NCBI RefSeq assembly: GCF_001039355.2
Contig: NW_019773914.1
Coordinates: 187,403-241,185, forward strand
Direction of reading: 5' to 3'
Length of the DNA: 53,783 nt
DNA from: Lingula anatina
Lineage: Eukaryota; Brachiopoda; Lingulata; Lingulida; Lingulidae
Shown: piece by piece, positions 1 through 11,045 of the stretch
How positions within the stretch are numbered: the first letter of the stretch is position 1
Layout: every line of letters begins with the position of its first letter
Notes under the pieces: generated by a model
Database searches by the model: none
What the model was told of the DNA's origin: nothing
What the model saw: only the letters and a program-made list of their open reading frames with translations
Made by a program: the position numbers and the translations under genes

Positions 1-1297
1 CGGTTTTCCTTGAAATGTGTTTACAGTGTTGCATATATGCTGAAAAGTGAAAAAACAGCATAACTTCTACAATAATGGCCCGATCATGCTGATTTTCGAA
101 CTTGACCTGGGTTTTATGAATATTCATCAGCTCTGTTAATATACAGCCAAAAAGTAAAACTGCCTTCCACTTTTTGTGTTTACAATGACAGTCACGTCGC
201 CGGCGACAGCGACAGTGACGGCAACGCCGGCGACGACAGACGCAGGTGATGGCAATATGTACAGACACATCTGTACATATTTACTGTACTGTTTGAGAAC
301 AGTAAGTGACATGGTTTTTCTTAAATGGTCATCATGGGAGCAGTGCCCAAAATAGGTTTTTTTCAAATTTTGATGCAATATTACATAATGTTAAACAGCA
401 TAATGACCATCAATTTTTAATAATAAAATATTAGTATCATGGATATTCAGTAAATGTGACTAGCAAAGGTCTTCAAGCCCATGGAACTTCAAAGTCACAA
501 CTTGAAAATGCCAAAATGTAAACAAGACAGCACTGTTCTGACAGTTGTTTATTTCCATTTTTAACACTTTTTTTTAACATAAAACAAAATAAACAGTTTA
601 CTGCAATTTTTATATGATCAACTAAGAAAATTGATGAGATGGGGAAAATATCCATAGAATAGTGTTAAATGTCCAATTTCCTCCATTCTGAAATTCTGAA
701 CATAGAGAATGATTGAATCTGACAAACTGCAATGATATGAGTTTATTTCCATTTTTTACACTTTATTACACAATACACGATAACAAGTTTACCATCATTT
801 TTACATAATCAACTAACAATATTGTAAAGATGCAGGAAATGTCAAACAAACACTTTTATATATCTAATTAGTTCAATAATGAGACTGTTAACATGCCTAA
901 GAGTTGAATCTGAGGAAATGTGAAAAAACTGCATAACTTCTAAAATAATGCCCCGATTATGCTGATTTTCGAACTCAACCTGCGTTTTAGTAAGATTGAC
1001 CACTCCTATGAGTTTCATGACAACAGGCCTAACGGTTTTCCTTAAAATGTGTTTACAGGGTTGCATATATGCTGAAAAGTGAAAAAACAGCATAACTTCT
1101 ACAATAATGGCCCGATCATGCTGATTTTCGAACTTGACCTGCGTTTTATGAATATTCATCAGCTGTGTAAATATAAAGCCAAAAAGAAAAACTGTCCTCC
1201 ACTTATCGTGTTTACAAGGAAAGAGCACGGCGACGGCATCGGCATCGGCGACGACAGACGCAGGTGATGGCAATATGTACAGACACATCTGTGTCTG
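1..1297. repeat. Dispersed repeat, two long direct copies plus a partial one
   Basis: The sequence at 1-274 recurs at 1033-1292 in the same orientation with few differences. Both copies contain the block AATAATGGCCCGATCATGCT, a GC-rich stretch of GGCGAC/GGCATC repeats, and the ending CAGGTGATGGCAATATGTAC. A third, partial and more diverged unit covers about 905-1032. A separate AT-rich motif (GTTTATTTCCATTTTT) is also duplicated at about 545-640 and 735-830. The stretch lies downstream of the last visible helicase exon and is probably intron. I see no further exon in it. Confidence 0.75.
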
Positions 1298-1491
1298 TAC
1301 ATAATAAAAAATACAAAGCCTTTTCCTTCCTAATTAAGTGGCAGATATTGAATTTGTGGACATGATCAGAAGCATCCTAAAGATGAGTAAACACCACTTT
1401 TCTAAATGCATACATTGTTCAGTTCATGGTAAAAATTATCAAACTCAACATCAAACAAGCTATGTCTACAGAAACTCTGTGCAATTATTAC

Positions 1492-1644
1492 CTGTAATAT
1501 GTTTACACACAAGCCGACTACAGTGCGTGACTTTCCTGTCCCTGGTGGTCCCTGAACCAGTCCAATCTTAGGCAGAGCATATGGCTGAACAGCTGCCTCA
1601 GACAGGGACTGGATGACTTTACTTTGACTCTCATTGAAACCTGG
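1492..1644 (-). CDS. SETX: SETX exon with helicase motifs Q and I (Walker A)
   Basis: This 51-codon exon is flanked by an acceptor (TATTTTAG) and a donor (CAG|GTAATA). It encodes FNESQSKVIQSL, the Q-motif-like segment, followed by KIGLVQGPPGTGKSRTVVGL, the P-loop that binds ATP phosphates in Sen1/Upf1-like helicases. GPPGTGK is the exact family signature, which makes this the strongest evidence for the identity of the whole gene. Both ends are in phase 0, matching the exon at 1885-2025. Confidence 0.9.
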
Positions 1645-4600
1645 CTAAAATAGCAAACATCTCCAATGAAAGCTGGTTGTACACTGCTTGTCATTATTGA
1701 TACAAAAGAAACGCAAAATATACAATCCCACTTCAATATAGTTATAACTATTATAAATATAATCTTAGCATATGTTTGTGCATCACATAAATATATTAAT
1801 ATGTTTTTTGATCCACCTTGCAATATTTATACATGTATATGCTACAGAGCTATATCATATACGTACACAATTACATTGGCTTACCACAGATTCACTGAGT
1901 TTGATAGGAGATCGGACAAATACATTGCCATTAGTTGGACGCAGGAAGTCCCTCGCCAAGAGGCTCTTATTCAGATAAGAGAGTCCTCGAATACAGCGGA
2001 TACTGGAGGTCAATGAAGTCACAACCTGCAAATGATTACACACTACAATGCTATGTATGTTAGTCACCTATTCATATTTCACATGAACTTTTCAAATCTA
2101 TTACTGGACACACAAATTTGTCTAGTTCGCAGCTTTCCATCTCCCTCTAAGGGTGCATTCCCAGAGATTTAGATCGATCCAGAGATTTAGATCGACCTAA
2201 CTCCCTGGGGGTTCACGCTAAATTGCAGTCAGCCTAGCGCGCACCATAGTTAATTACCTCCTTACAGCTTTTAGTAGGCGGGATAGATGCTTAAGTCGGT
2301 TATGATGACAGTAATCTAGTGAGACTCCCCACAGGGATAGATCGATCTAAAATCTATGGGAATGGGGTCTAAGACACCTCTGAGTCAGCTAATTTACTGA
2401 GAATACAGATGAATTATTCTCAGTTTTGTTGTGTAATCTACACAGACTGAGGGTAGTTCATCTGTATTCCCTGTGGATAGACTTAAGTCTTCAAGGGAAG
2501 ATGCAATGTTATCAGAAATAAATTTTAATTTTTTTTTTACACCAGAGACCACCAAAACTGGCTATGGATACATTCAAAATTAAGGTCAACAAATTAAATC
2601 AAAGTAAAACTAGAGGATCAGAGAGGCGNGGTGCATCCCTATTTACCTCTGCTTTCAAAAGAATTTCATCAGTCAGTTCTAAAAAAGCTGGCTTCCATTT
2701 TGTCATAACTGACAGTGTAAACAGAGTGTAGTCCGCTGCACTGTGACCTGCAAACTTTTTCTTGGCTGGAAATGAACATTAACAGGAAGTCACAACAAGC
2801 TTACTCTAGCTGTTATCATCATGACATTATGATTTGTGCCAGTGTGCAACAAAATGTTTGGTGTGACATTGTGTTAGGAATGACAAGAATTTTGTAATGT
2901 AATTTACCCAGCAGTTCCTTGAGGTTCTGTTCCTCCCCTATGGCAGTCCTGGTGACACTCTGCACATAGCCAAACACTTGCAGTATTTCAATGCTGCCCT
3001 GCTTCAGCTTCCTTGCCATGTGGAGCACCACCAGATCGCCCTCAGCCACACACTTTCTGGTCAGCAGCGCCTTCTTGTGGATTAAATCTGCAACCAAAAG
3101 GGGTCAGAATGGATTGACCTTATGAAATATATGGTAATAGGAGTTGTAGAATTTAATTTTGTAAAAATTTCCTTACATCAGATGATATCTCGGCTCACCT
3201 ATAATATGAATTCTAAATTGGCAATTACAATCACCATACTCACAGCAGTATTTATATTTCAACTCACCCTGTAGACCATGGAACATGTAACCCTGTAAAG
3301 CAGGCTTGAAATTGCAATTTACAAGAACTAAAAAATGACATGCCGATTCATTTCCCTTTTCCTTCCAATCTTTTGCAGCCTAGAAGAACAATACAGAAAG
3401 ATCATTTATTACCACACTGGAAAAAACTCACATTGTCACAACTGTGCATCTGCCAAGTACATCCAACCCATGTAAATTATTCAAATGTAGGACCAATCAA
3501 AAGTCAAATTATGAACTTATTTTGAACAATTTACAATGACGGTTCTTGAAAAACCAAGATCAAATCCTGCAAATATGGGTTTGAGAGTCACCATATTATC
3601 TTGTAACTATCTCAATGTCAGTGACCTACCTTTGCCCATATTTCATGTAACATAAGAGGTGTGATGATTTCAATGTAGTCATCTAAACTGCTGTAAGAGG
3701 GCAGCAGGGGATGCAGATAGACACCTTCCCCCGCAGCAGGAGGCTCTGCATCAGATGTTAGACATTCTGGAAGTAAAACAAATCTTTTAACTATTTAAAG
3801 TTGTATTTCTCTTCAAAGTAACTCTAATTATTGGAAACCACTGCAGATTAAATGGTAAATAGCTCTAACCATTAATGTCACTTTTAAACTTAACTGCCAT
3901 TAACTGAAGAATTCCATCACTGTAACTTGGTTGATTTTCAGTTCTACCTGACATAGTCGAGTCCTACCTTAGTTCTACCTGACACAGTCAATTCCTACCT
4001 TGGTTCTACCTGACACAGTCAAGTCCTACCTTAGTACTACCTAACACAGTCAATTCCTACTTTAGTTCTACCTGACACAGTCAAGTCCTACCTTAGTTCT
4101 ACCTTACACAGTCAATTCCTACCTTAGTTCTACCTGACACAGTCAATACCTACCTTAGTTCTACCTGACACAGTCAAGACATACCTTTGAGCCAGCGGGT
4201 GTTGAACTTGGTCAGCATGTTTACCAGAAACTTCAACTCGGAGAACTTGGTTTTGTTGGCAGGAGCGCTCTTAGCCCTAGGATGCACATCGAGGGCCATA
4301 GCAGCCATATTGACAGGTCGGGACTGTTGCTCTGACCTTCTCGGGATTTCTTTGAAAAATCTTTCCCCAAAAGATACCTTATTTCTTACTCCATCTTCTA
4401 TCCTCTGAAAAATAGGAATCACCTCACAGCCTTACAACATATAGTAACGCAATTTCTACTAACAAAATCAATGTCCAAATGAGAATGACAATATACCAAT
4501 AATGAGTAACTGAAAAGTGCAGATGCCTAAACAACATTTTGTCTTTGGATAGACATTCAGCATACTAACTGGATTACAATGCATCTCCAATTACACAGAT

Positions 4601-7600
4601 ACTGATTTTCTATTCCAAAATTGTGCTTTAAAGAAATACCACTTCATTGCTCAAATCCAGCATACCCAGCCCAAAAACATTCAGCAATTGCAGCCCCCCA
4701 AAACATCCAGCATACCCAGCCCAAAAACATCCAGCATACCCAGCCTCTAAAACATCCAGCATACCCAGCCCCAAAAACACCCAGCATACCCAAACATTTT
4801 TGACATATTGCCATAGTCACAATAAACTTATTATTAACTGATGTCAACAAACCTTTTTTCCATTGGCTCTTCCTGGTTTTTTAAGGATTCCAATTGGTTT
4901 AGTGACATGTACAGAAGGGACATCTTTCCCACTCCCAGAACCTTGTTCTTCTTGGACCACAGGGGCAGCTTTCTGTACTGTACCATCTATAGCAATAGTT
5001 AGTTTTGACTTACTAGCAGCTGTCCCATCTCCAGAGCTAGTTACCATGGTTTTACTGGCAGTTGTCCCATCTCCAGGGCTAGTTACCATGGTTTTATTGG
5101 CAGTTGTCCCATCTCCAGGGCTAGTTACCATGGTTTTATTGGCAGTTGTCCCATCTCCAGGGCTAGTTACCATGGTTTTAGCAGCAGTTGTAACATCTCC
5201 AGGGCTAGTTACCATAGTTTCAGTGGCAGTTGTCCCATCTTTAGTATTAGTTACCATGGTTTTAGCAGCAGTTGTAACATCTCCAGTGGAAGGTAGCAGA
5301 GTACTAGCAGATTCAGATCCTAGAGTAGAAACTGCTCCAGCATCACTGGTAGACCTTTTTTTTGAAGGCCCTGCCGATGTTTTTTTATTTCTAATGGACT
5401 GACGCCAACTCTGTGCTTTGGAAGCCATCATATCTTTTGTCAGAGAGTCCTGTCTGGAAGTAGCACTCACCCAGACACGAGCCTTGCGAGCAATCGGGCC
5501 AGGCTGGCGGATAAAGCCTAAATAATCAAAAGACAATTATAAAACACTCAAAGGGCACATTTGTATGACAAATCTGCCAGGCTATCCATATTAACATGAA
5601 CACATCCAATATTTAAAATGGGTTAGTTTTACTGAACTTGGTGTTAAATTTAAAAAGTAATCACCTTTTGTCTTTTCTGACTTTTTTGGTGAAGATGTGC
5701 CGCTTTTTGACACAGACTGCCTACGTCTCATGGCCTTCTTGGCTTCTGCTATATGCCGTTTCATTTTTTGTCCATACCAATCAGAGGAAGATGTACTGCT
5801 GCTGGACCCTTTCATAATTTTAGAATGCTTTTTCTTCTTGGATGCCTTCCCATATATACTTTCCTGTTTACTATGCTCTTCCATTTTCTTTTCATTGGCA
5901 TAAAACCTTGCTGCTGTGAAACTGTTTTCATCAGCCATGTTGGCCCTCCCTGTCAGCAGCCTGCGGTCATCCCCCGAGTACTGGCGTCCCCTGTAGAACA
6001 GAGGCTGAGCTTCACACAATTTGGCAGACTTAGAACTACTTGCACTGGTCATCCTATGAAATACGGGTCTAGCTGTGTGACTAGCTTTCTTTGTGAAAGA
6101 TTGTGACTTGAGTGGCAACTTGGGTGATGGCTTCAATCCATCATTCCCAGATTTGTCCTTCCCAAACCCTGACGGTCGATCAAGAACAAATGGCAGCTCA
6201 TCTGAACTGGATTCAGAAGAGTCAAAAGTAAAATGGTACTCCTTTCTTGACACTGCACTGGTTTGGGGCAATGCTTCCTCCTGGAGTCCCTCCACTGCTT
6301 GATGACTACTACTGCCCAGGTCAGGAAGGCCCTCTGTTTCTGTGTCATCTTCATACTGCAACTGTGCTGCATCTTCAGCATCCCACTCTTGAAAAGACAG
6401 CATCTCAAATGGTTGTGTGTCCTGGAAGTCCTCATCATGGATATCAAAGGGTTGTGTGGCATGGTACTGTCCAAAATACCCCACCACATCAGAGACTCGG
6501 CCCTGGGCTGGGCTAACATGGGTTGTCTCTTCCCCTGTGTCCATGTGGTCCTCCTCTTCTTCCTCCTGCTTAATATGCAGTGGAGAGAAGTCATCCTCAC
6601 TATCTATGTCAATGACAGTCTGTGACAGCCTGAGTAGGTCAGGCCCTGCCTCCACATCATCATCATCAGAGAGAAGCTCTATACTTTCAGAATGAGAGTA
6701 TCCATGGGACGAAGAAAAGTTGTTGGACACTGTCAATTGATTGTCAAATTGCTTACTTCTAGAAGCACTTGGCTCCGTCTTGGAACTGGTCACTTGAGAC
6801 ATGATCTTTTTACTATCACTGACATATGACCCAAAATTAGCTGGCTTTATCTCATCATCTACTCCTTGGAAGTCCTCATACATGTTACCATTTTTTGGGC
6901 TTATATCCTTGCTATTCTTTTCTTTTTGTTCAGTTTTTTCTACCATTGTTGATACATTCTGTTTCTTGTTCTCTTTCTGAGAGCATTCTTCAGGATGACC
7001 CAATGCCGTACTAGGGGCTGTAGCCCCAATGCAGAAACTGTTTGAATCATCAGCTTTTGTGTGACAAGTTTCTAACTGTGTCCTCTGAGAGGCCTTGGTC
7101 TGTCTTTCCTCCTCTATGGACAGAGCTGTGAGCAGCACCTCATCATCTGAGGAATCCATATCCAACTTCTGGCTGTGTTCCTCCTCCAACTGAGCTTTCC
7201 TCAACAAGTCCTCTTCATTGTTATACTTTGGCACATTCTTGGAAGATTTAATTGATTTGGCATCTTGAGATTTCCCTCTGAAAGGAAATGGTGATGGTTC
7301 CTCCACCTCCAGACTAATGACCTCAATATCACTGTCCAGTATCAGGGAGCTTCCAGACATGCTGTCCACTTCACTGACCTCTCCAGGCTCCTCTTCAGTT
7401 TGTCCTGTACTGACCTGTGCCACTGTCTCTGTTGAAGCAGGGTTTTCCTGTAGATCACAGCCCTTAATTGAAGGCAATGGACCAAGCTGGGTGACTTGTC
7501 TCTCCGTTTCTTTTATACTTTTACCATCACACTGATTCTTGTTAATAATATTCATATCTTTTTCATTACATAGATCCTGTGCAGAGTCACATTTACTGTA

Positions 7601-10172
7601 TGGCTCCATTCTATTGGTATCTGAAGTGTGTTTTTCACATTTTCCATTTCCATCCAATCTCTCTACTGTGTTTATGGTATGGTGCTTACCAACATCAAAC
7701 CTGGAAGCAGTTTTCTTTTCACTTGAAACAATTTGGTGTCCGCCAGAGACAGTATGGTCTCTACTAGAAACAGTATGGTGTCTGCCAGAGGCAGTAGGGT
7801 GTCCGCCAGAGACAGTATGGTCTCTACTAGAAATAGTATGGTGTCTGCCAGAGGCAGTAGGGTGTCCGCCAGAGGCAGTAGGGTGTCCGCCAGAGACAGT
7901 ATGGTCTCTACTAGAAATAGTATGGTGTCCGCCAGAGGCAGTANAAGCTGGGTGACTTGTCTCTCCGTTTCTTTTATACTTTTACCATCACACTGATTCT
8001 TGTTAATAATATTCATATCTTTTTCATTACATAGATCCTGTGCAGAGTCACATTTACTGTATGGCTCCATTCTATTGGTATCTGAAGTGTGTTTTTCACA
8101 TTTTCCATTTCCATCCAATCTCTCTACTGTGTTTATGGTATGGTGCTTACCAACATCAAACCTGGAAGCAGTTTTCTTTTCACTTGAAACAATTTGGTGT
8201 CCGCCAGAGACAGTATGGTCTCTACTAGAAACAGTATGGTGTCCACCAGAGACAGTATGGTCTCTACTAGAAATAGTATGGTGTCCGCCAGAGGCAGTAG
8301 GGTGTCCGCCAGAGGCAGAATGGTTTGTCCTGGCAGCAGTATGGTGTATGCCGGAGACAGTATGGTCTCTACTCGAACCAGTATGGTGTCTGCCAGAGGC
8401 AGTAGGGCGTCTGCCAGAGGCAGTAGGGCGTCTGCCAGAGGCAGTAGGGTGTCCGCCAGAGGCAGTAGGGTGTCCACCAGAGGCAGTAGGGTGTCCACCA
8501 GAGGCAGTATGGTGTCCACTAAGAGAACTTTTTCTATGGTTTACAATACACCTGTCTGTGTACAGCTTACCTTCAACTGTGTCCAAGACATCTCTCAGCA
8601 CAACTTGAGGCACTTTATACTGGAACTCAACAATTTTGAGACGGTCTGCATTCAGAACTCTGTAGGATAGACCGTCCTCTCCCAAAGGTATCACAGCTGC
8701 CTGTACATTATTGGCTTCAAAAGGATCTAAGCATGGGCCATCATCAGATGTAGCAGAAGACGTATTGTTTACTTTTTTGATGCTTTGGTTTTTCTTCTTC
8801 TTTGATCTGGAATCTGAGGTGAATCCAATAGGGCATTTTATCCCTGGAAAAATATCCTGGAATTCCTTGTCCGAGTCTGAACTACTTTCCAGGAATTTTG
8901 GTTCAAGTTTTTTCACTCTTTTTTTTCTTTTCACTGGCATTTCTTGAAAATCAGAGTCTGAGCTATCTTCTAGCACATTGCATGGTTTCTTTTCTTGTTT
9001 CAAATGCCTTCTTTTATCCCTACTGTGTTTCTTTGCCTCCGTATTACTTCTCTCTGAAAGACTGTTTCTAACTGAGCTGGATTGCTGACTAAGCTTTCCT
9101 GCAACACATTGTGATGAACCCTTGACAGGCTCAGTACGTTTATCTTGTGTTTTATTTTGCATTGTGTGGCGTGTTTGACCAGTGGAATTGCAAACAGAAT
9201 TTTCAAAGTATTCAATGTTACTTAAATGTTGTGAACTTTTCTTTGGGGTGAGTAAACTCTGAGATTCTTCAAAATCACTGCTGGAATCCTTTTCAGTACT
9301 ACTTATCAATTTCTTGAGGTTGTTAGTACACCGTTTTTTGATAGATGTGTTGGCAGCCATATCATCGTTTTCCTCTGAGCTAGTCACATGCTTTCTGGTG
9401 GCACACTTGCTGTCATTATGTCCTGATGCTTCACCTCCTTTATTTCTAGCATTAATCCCAGATTTATACTGACAATAATAAGATTCTTTATCATTTGTTT
9501 CCTCTGTTTTTATGGTAGCAGTAAGATTTTTTGGCCCAGCTTGTCCTGATCGACCTGCCATCTGGTGGACATCATTTTCAATTTTTCCTTCACACTGTTC
9601 AAGGTGTGTGCCTAGAATTGCAAAATACCAGAAAAAAGTTACAAGCATCATTTTTTGAAGGATATATGTGACAATGTAGAACAACATGTCAAATGATTAA
9701 AACATGGCATTCTATTAACATTCCCAGTATTTCCACTCAAAGCTTTAGCAATAAAGAGACCATCTTGTCTGTTATTCTACCTGTTGGTTTGACAAATTCT
9801 TCATCAGAAGAATCAGCATCTGTGATTTCAATAATGTCAAAGTCATCTGCCATTCTACATCCTTTAACCTAAAACTAAATAACCTGACATTCAGTAATAA
9901 TTATACATGTTTAAATGCAATTTACAAGTTACAGCGAAAATCATCAAAATTCAACTATCTATTATTATGGAATTGATCTAATCTTAAATCTGAACTGGAT
10001 ATAAAGTCTTACTTAAGAATCATTTTGCAATGACAGATTATACAGAATGCATTTTTTTTTGTTAGTGCAGGGCTTTGCTTACCTTCAGAAAATGTGCCTC
10101 TTCTAAGAGGGTTTATTAGATCCAAACCCTCAGACCCAACCACCTTGCTGACAATCTCACATTTCAAATGGG
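1492..10172 (-). CDS. SETX: Senataxin/SEN1-like RNA/DNA helicase (partial, 3' end off window)
   Basis: Superfamily 1B helicase of the senataxin/Sen1 family, which unwinds RNA:DNA hybrids and acts in transcription termination and genome stability. Ten minus-strand exons join in one frame with GT-AG splice sites: 10083-10172 (tentative), 9781-9853, 5665-9611, 4853-5517, 4185-4404, 3630-3766, 3268-3379, 2908-3087, 2647-2765, 1885-2025, 1492-1644 (eleven with the tentative one). The acidic, serine-rich linker comes first, then a pre-helicase block with PLMLHEIWAKAAKDWKEKG and GDLVVLHMARKL, then NESQSKVIQSL followed by GLVQGPPGTGKS (Walker A). This order matches senataxin. Helicase motifs II-VI would lie beyond position 1. 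The conserved N-terminal domain was not found; the 5' side runs into the transposon nest. Phases at all junctions from 9781 to 1492 agree, which supports a functional gene apart from the assembly fault at 7944. Confidence 0.87.
1885..4404 (-). CDS. SETX: SETX pre-helicase and 1B-barrel exons (six exons)
   Basis: Six exons (4185-4404, 3630-3766, 3268-3379, 2908-3087, 2647-2765, 1885-2025) give about 280 residues, with phases 1,0,1,1,0,0 at successive donors. Recognisable segments are DDYIEIITPLMLHEIWAK and AAKDWKEKGNESACHFLVLV (the senataxin 'PLMLLNTFETVAQEW'-like region), then AEGDLVVLHMARKLKQG and FGYVQSVTR, a beta-barrel-like segment that in Sen1-type helicases precedes the P-loop, and VVTSLTSSIRCIRGLSYLNK just before the Walker A exon. 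Family assignment is by order and motif, not by alignment. The introns hold a small inverted-repeat element (2151-2367) and a minisatellite (3940-4187). Confidence 0.82.
2151..2367. mobile_element. Small TIR element (MITE) in a SETX intron
   Basis: A 217-bp insert has near-inverted ends: left CATTCCCAGAGATTTAGATC and, on the other strand at the right, CATTCCCATAGATTTTAGAT. It is flanked by the direct repeat TCTAA at 2146-2150 and 2368-2372, a plausible 5-bp target duplication. It has no coding capacity. It sits in the intron between the exons at 2647-2765 and 1885-2025. The outermost 3-4 bases of the two ends do not match, so the exact termini are uncertain. Confidence 0.6.
3940..4187 (-). 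repeat. 31-bp minisatellite that starts at a SETX 5' splice site
   Basis: Eight head-to-tail units of exactly 31 bp. Read on the gene strand each unit starts AAGGTAGGAATTGACTGTGT and continues CAGGTAGAACT. The first unit begins with AAG|GTATGT, the real donor of the exon at 4185-4404, and then matches the repeat. The array therefore overlaps the exon edge by three bases, and each later unit carries two donor-like strings (AAG|GTAGGA and CAG|GTAGAA). Confidence 0.9.
4650..4800. repeat. Intronic minisatellite, about 25-bp unit
   Basis: About five imperfect copies of a unit around CATCCAGCATACCCAGCCCA, with A-run length differences between copies. It lies in the SETX intron between the exons at 4853-5517 and 4185-4404. 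Open frames across it are shadows of the repeat. Confidence 0.8.
4853..5517 (-). CDS. SETX: SETX linker exon with 14-residue repeats
   Basis: This exon is 221 codons plus two bases (acceptor GATTATTTAG, donor AAG|GTTTGT). It starts GFIRQPGPIARKARVWVS, a basic and probably conserved segment, then becomes low complexity. Between about 5030 and 5300 it encodes tandem copies of a 14-residue unit, consensus MVTSPGDGTTANKT (42 bp), six to seven copies with degenerate edges. It ends in a lysine-rich stretch (KPIGILKKPGRANGKK). All indels in the array are multiples of three, so the frame is kept, which suggests selection for an open frame but a loose requirement for length. Predicted disordered linker. 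Confidence 0.82.
5665..9611 (-). CDS. SETX: SETX giant linker exon, acidic and low complexity
   Basis: One very large exon (about 3.9 kb including an assembly duplication) from acceptor GCAATTCTAG to donor AAAAG|GTGATT. It encodes a serine-, glutamate- and lysine-rich, presumably disordered region. It has several acidic hydrophobic patches that look like SUMO-interacting motifs (e.g. SSLILDSDIEVISLE, ESIELLSDDDDVEAG, TVIDIDSEDDFS); this is a motif call only. A folded-looking piece, EDGLSYRVLNADRLKIVEFQ, lies near 8600-8700. Senataxin proteins have a long disordered middle region, often in one large exon, which fits. The n at 7944 and the repeated block around it break the apparent frame but are best read as an assembly fault. 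Confidence 0.8.
7700..8520 (-). repeat. 21-bp coding minisatellite (heptapeptide GGHPTAS-type)
   Basis: Within the giant SETX exon a 21-bp unit repeats in frame and encodes heptapeptides such as GGHPTAS, GRHHTIS and SRDHTVS. One array runs about 8165-8520 (about 17 units). A second, partial array at about 7715-7943 is interrupted by the gap at 7944 and probably belongs to the same array in the real genome. The unit is histidine-rich, unlike the acidic sequence around it. Confidence 0.85.
7944..7944. other. Assembly gap with duplicated flank
   Basis: The block beginning AAGCTGGGTGACTTGTCTCT at about 7485 occurs again immediately after the n at 7945. The two blocks match for over 230 bp before entering the minisatellite. 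Both encode the same protein segment (CDGKSIKETERQVTQL and neighbours). This is the signature of two contig ends that overlap but were not merged, caused by the tandem array; a real duplication is less likely. Confidence 0.8.
9781..10172 (-). CDS. SETX: SETX upstream exons (one firm, one tentative)
   Basis: The exon at 9781-9853 (donor ACAG|GTAGAA) encodes MADDFDIIEITDADSSDEEF and joins in phase to the giant exon. Its frame stays open upstream of the ATG back to an AG, so the ATG may be internal. A second open segment at 10083-10172 has a good acceptor (AATATTTCAG) and donor (GAAG|GTAAGC). It encodes HLKCEIVSKVVGSEGLDLIN and ends in phase 1, which also fits the acceptor at 9611. Either exon could precede the giant exon, as alternative starts or in series via a weak acceptor near 9860. 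The ATG exon is fairly firm; the upstream one less so. Confidence 0.6.
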
Positions 10173-10985
10173 CTGAAATATTTCACATAAATTATATAAT
10201 CAATTATTAAGAACTCAAAGATCTATATGAAATTCTTGCAATTTTACATATGAACACCCAACACTGATATAATTTTTAACTTGACCTTCACTTATGTGAC
10301 AAAGTGTAGGATTTTAAATAAATACAGGTTTATAAACCACATTTTGCTGAACTTATCTGAGAACAATTTATTCTTTTTGATCATATTTTAATTTCATCAC
10401 TTCAAATCATGAATTTACGAAAGAAAAATAATCAACTTCACAACCCAATGATGGCCATCGCTGCCACTAAACAATCTTGACAGTTTTAAACTATGTGGAA
10501 TCTGGAAGTCAGCGTGAGATACCAGCCTGAAGGGATGAATTTTAAAAAGAAAACAAACAAACACTAACTCAGTGTGAGTTTAGGACTTTTATTTCCATAG
10601 TTAGTTATGTCAAGTGTAAGGAAAGGATGATCACAGTTTGGTCACTCTAAGGAAGACACCATTATTTATCCAAGGTACGAGTTTTCAAAGGAAAATTGCA
10701 TTCTGTGCACCTTTAAGCATGGGCCCAAAGGCTTTGTTGGGGCATCACTGTACAAATAATACAAAAACAGCTAAAAGTCACAATTTATACCTCCCAGGAA
10801 TTTCTAATGATTGCTTCAACTTGAAATTCAAGTTTGCAATGGTATTTGAAAAGGTGTAATTATTTCACCATTATATTTGTGCAAAATATTAAAAAATAGT
10901 TTTAAAATCATGTTTGGTCACTATCTTATGAATCAATGAAAACAGAGAAGTTGACATTGGGCAGTACTTTTGTGATCAGTATATA

Positions 10986-11045
<60 letters not shown>

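Noticed and set aside
3940-4187. Regularly spaced repeats as a CRISPR array
   Set aside because: Units are contiguous without unique spacers, and the DNA is eukaryotic.
5863-6700. Several overlapping plus- and minus-strand frames inside the giant SETX exon
   Set aside because: Low-complexity coding DNA keeps other frames open by chance; only one minus frame continues through the whole exon.
7539-8670. Plus-strand frames such as SARGSRVSARGS and VWCPPEAVGCPPE repeats
   Set aside because: Shadows of the 21-bp SETX coding array; no splice or start context.
10980-11045. (AT)n and other simple-sequence tracts as replication origin or regulatory element
   Set aside because: Ordinary microsatellites; no other signal supports a function.
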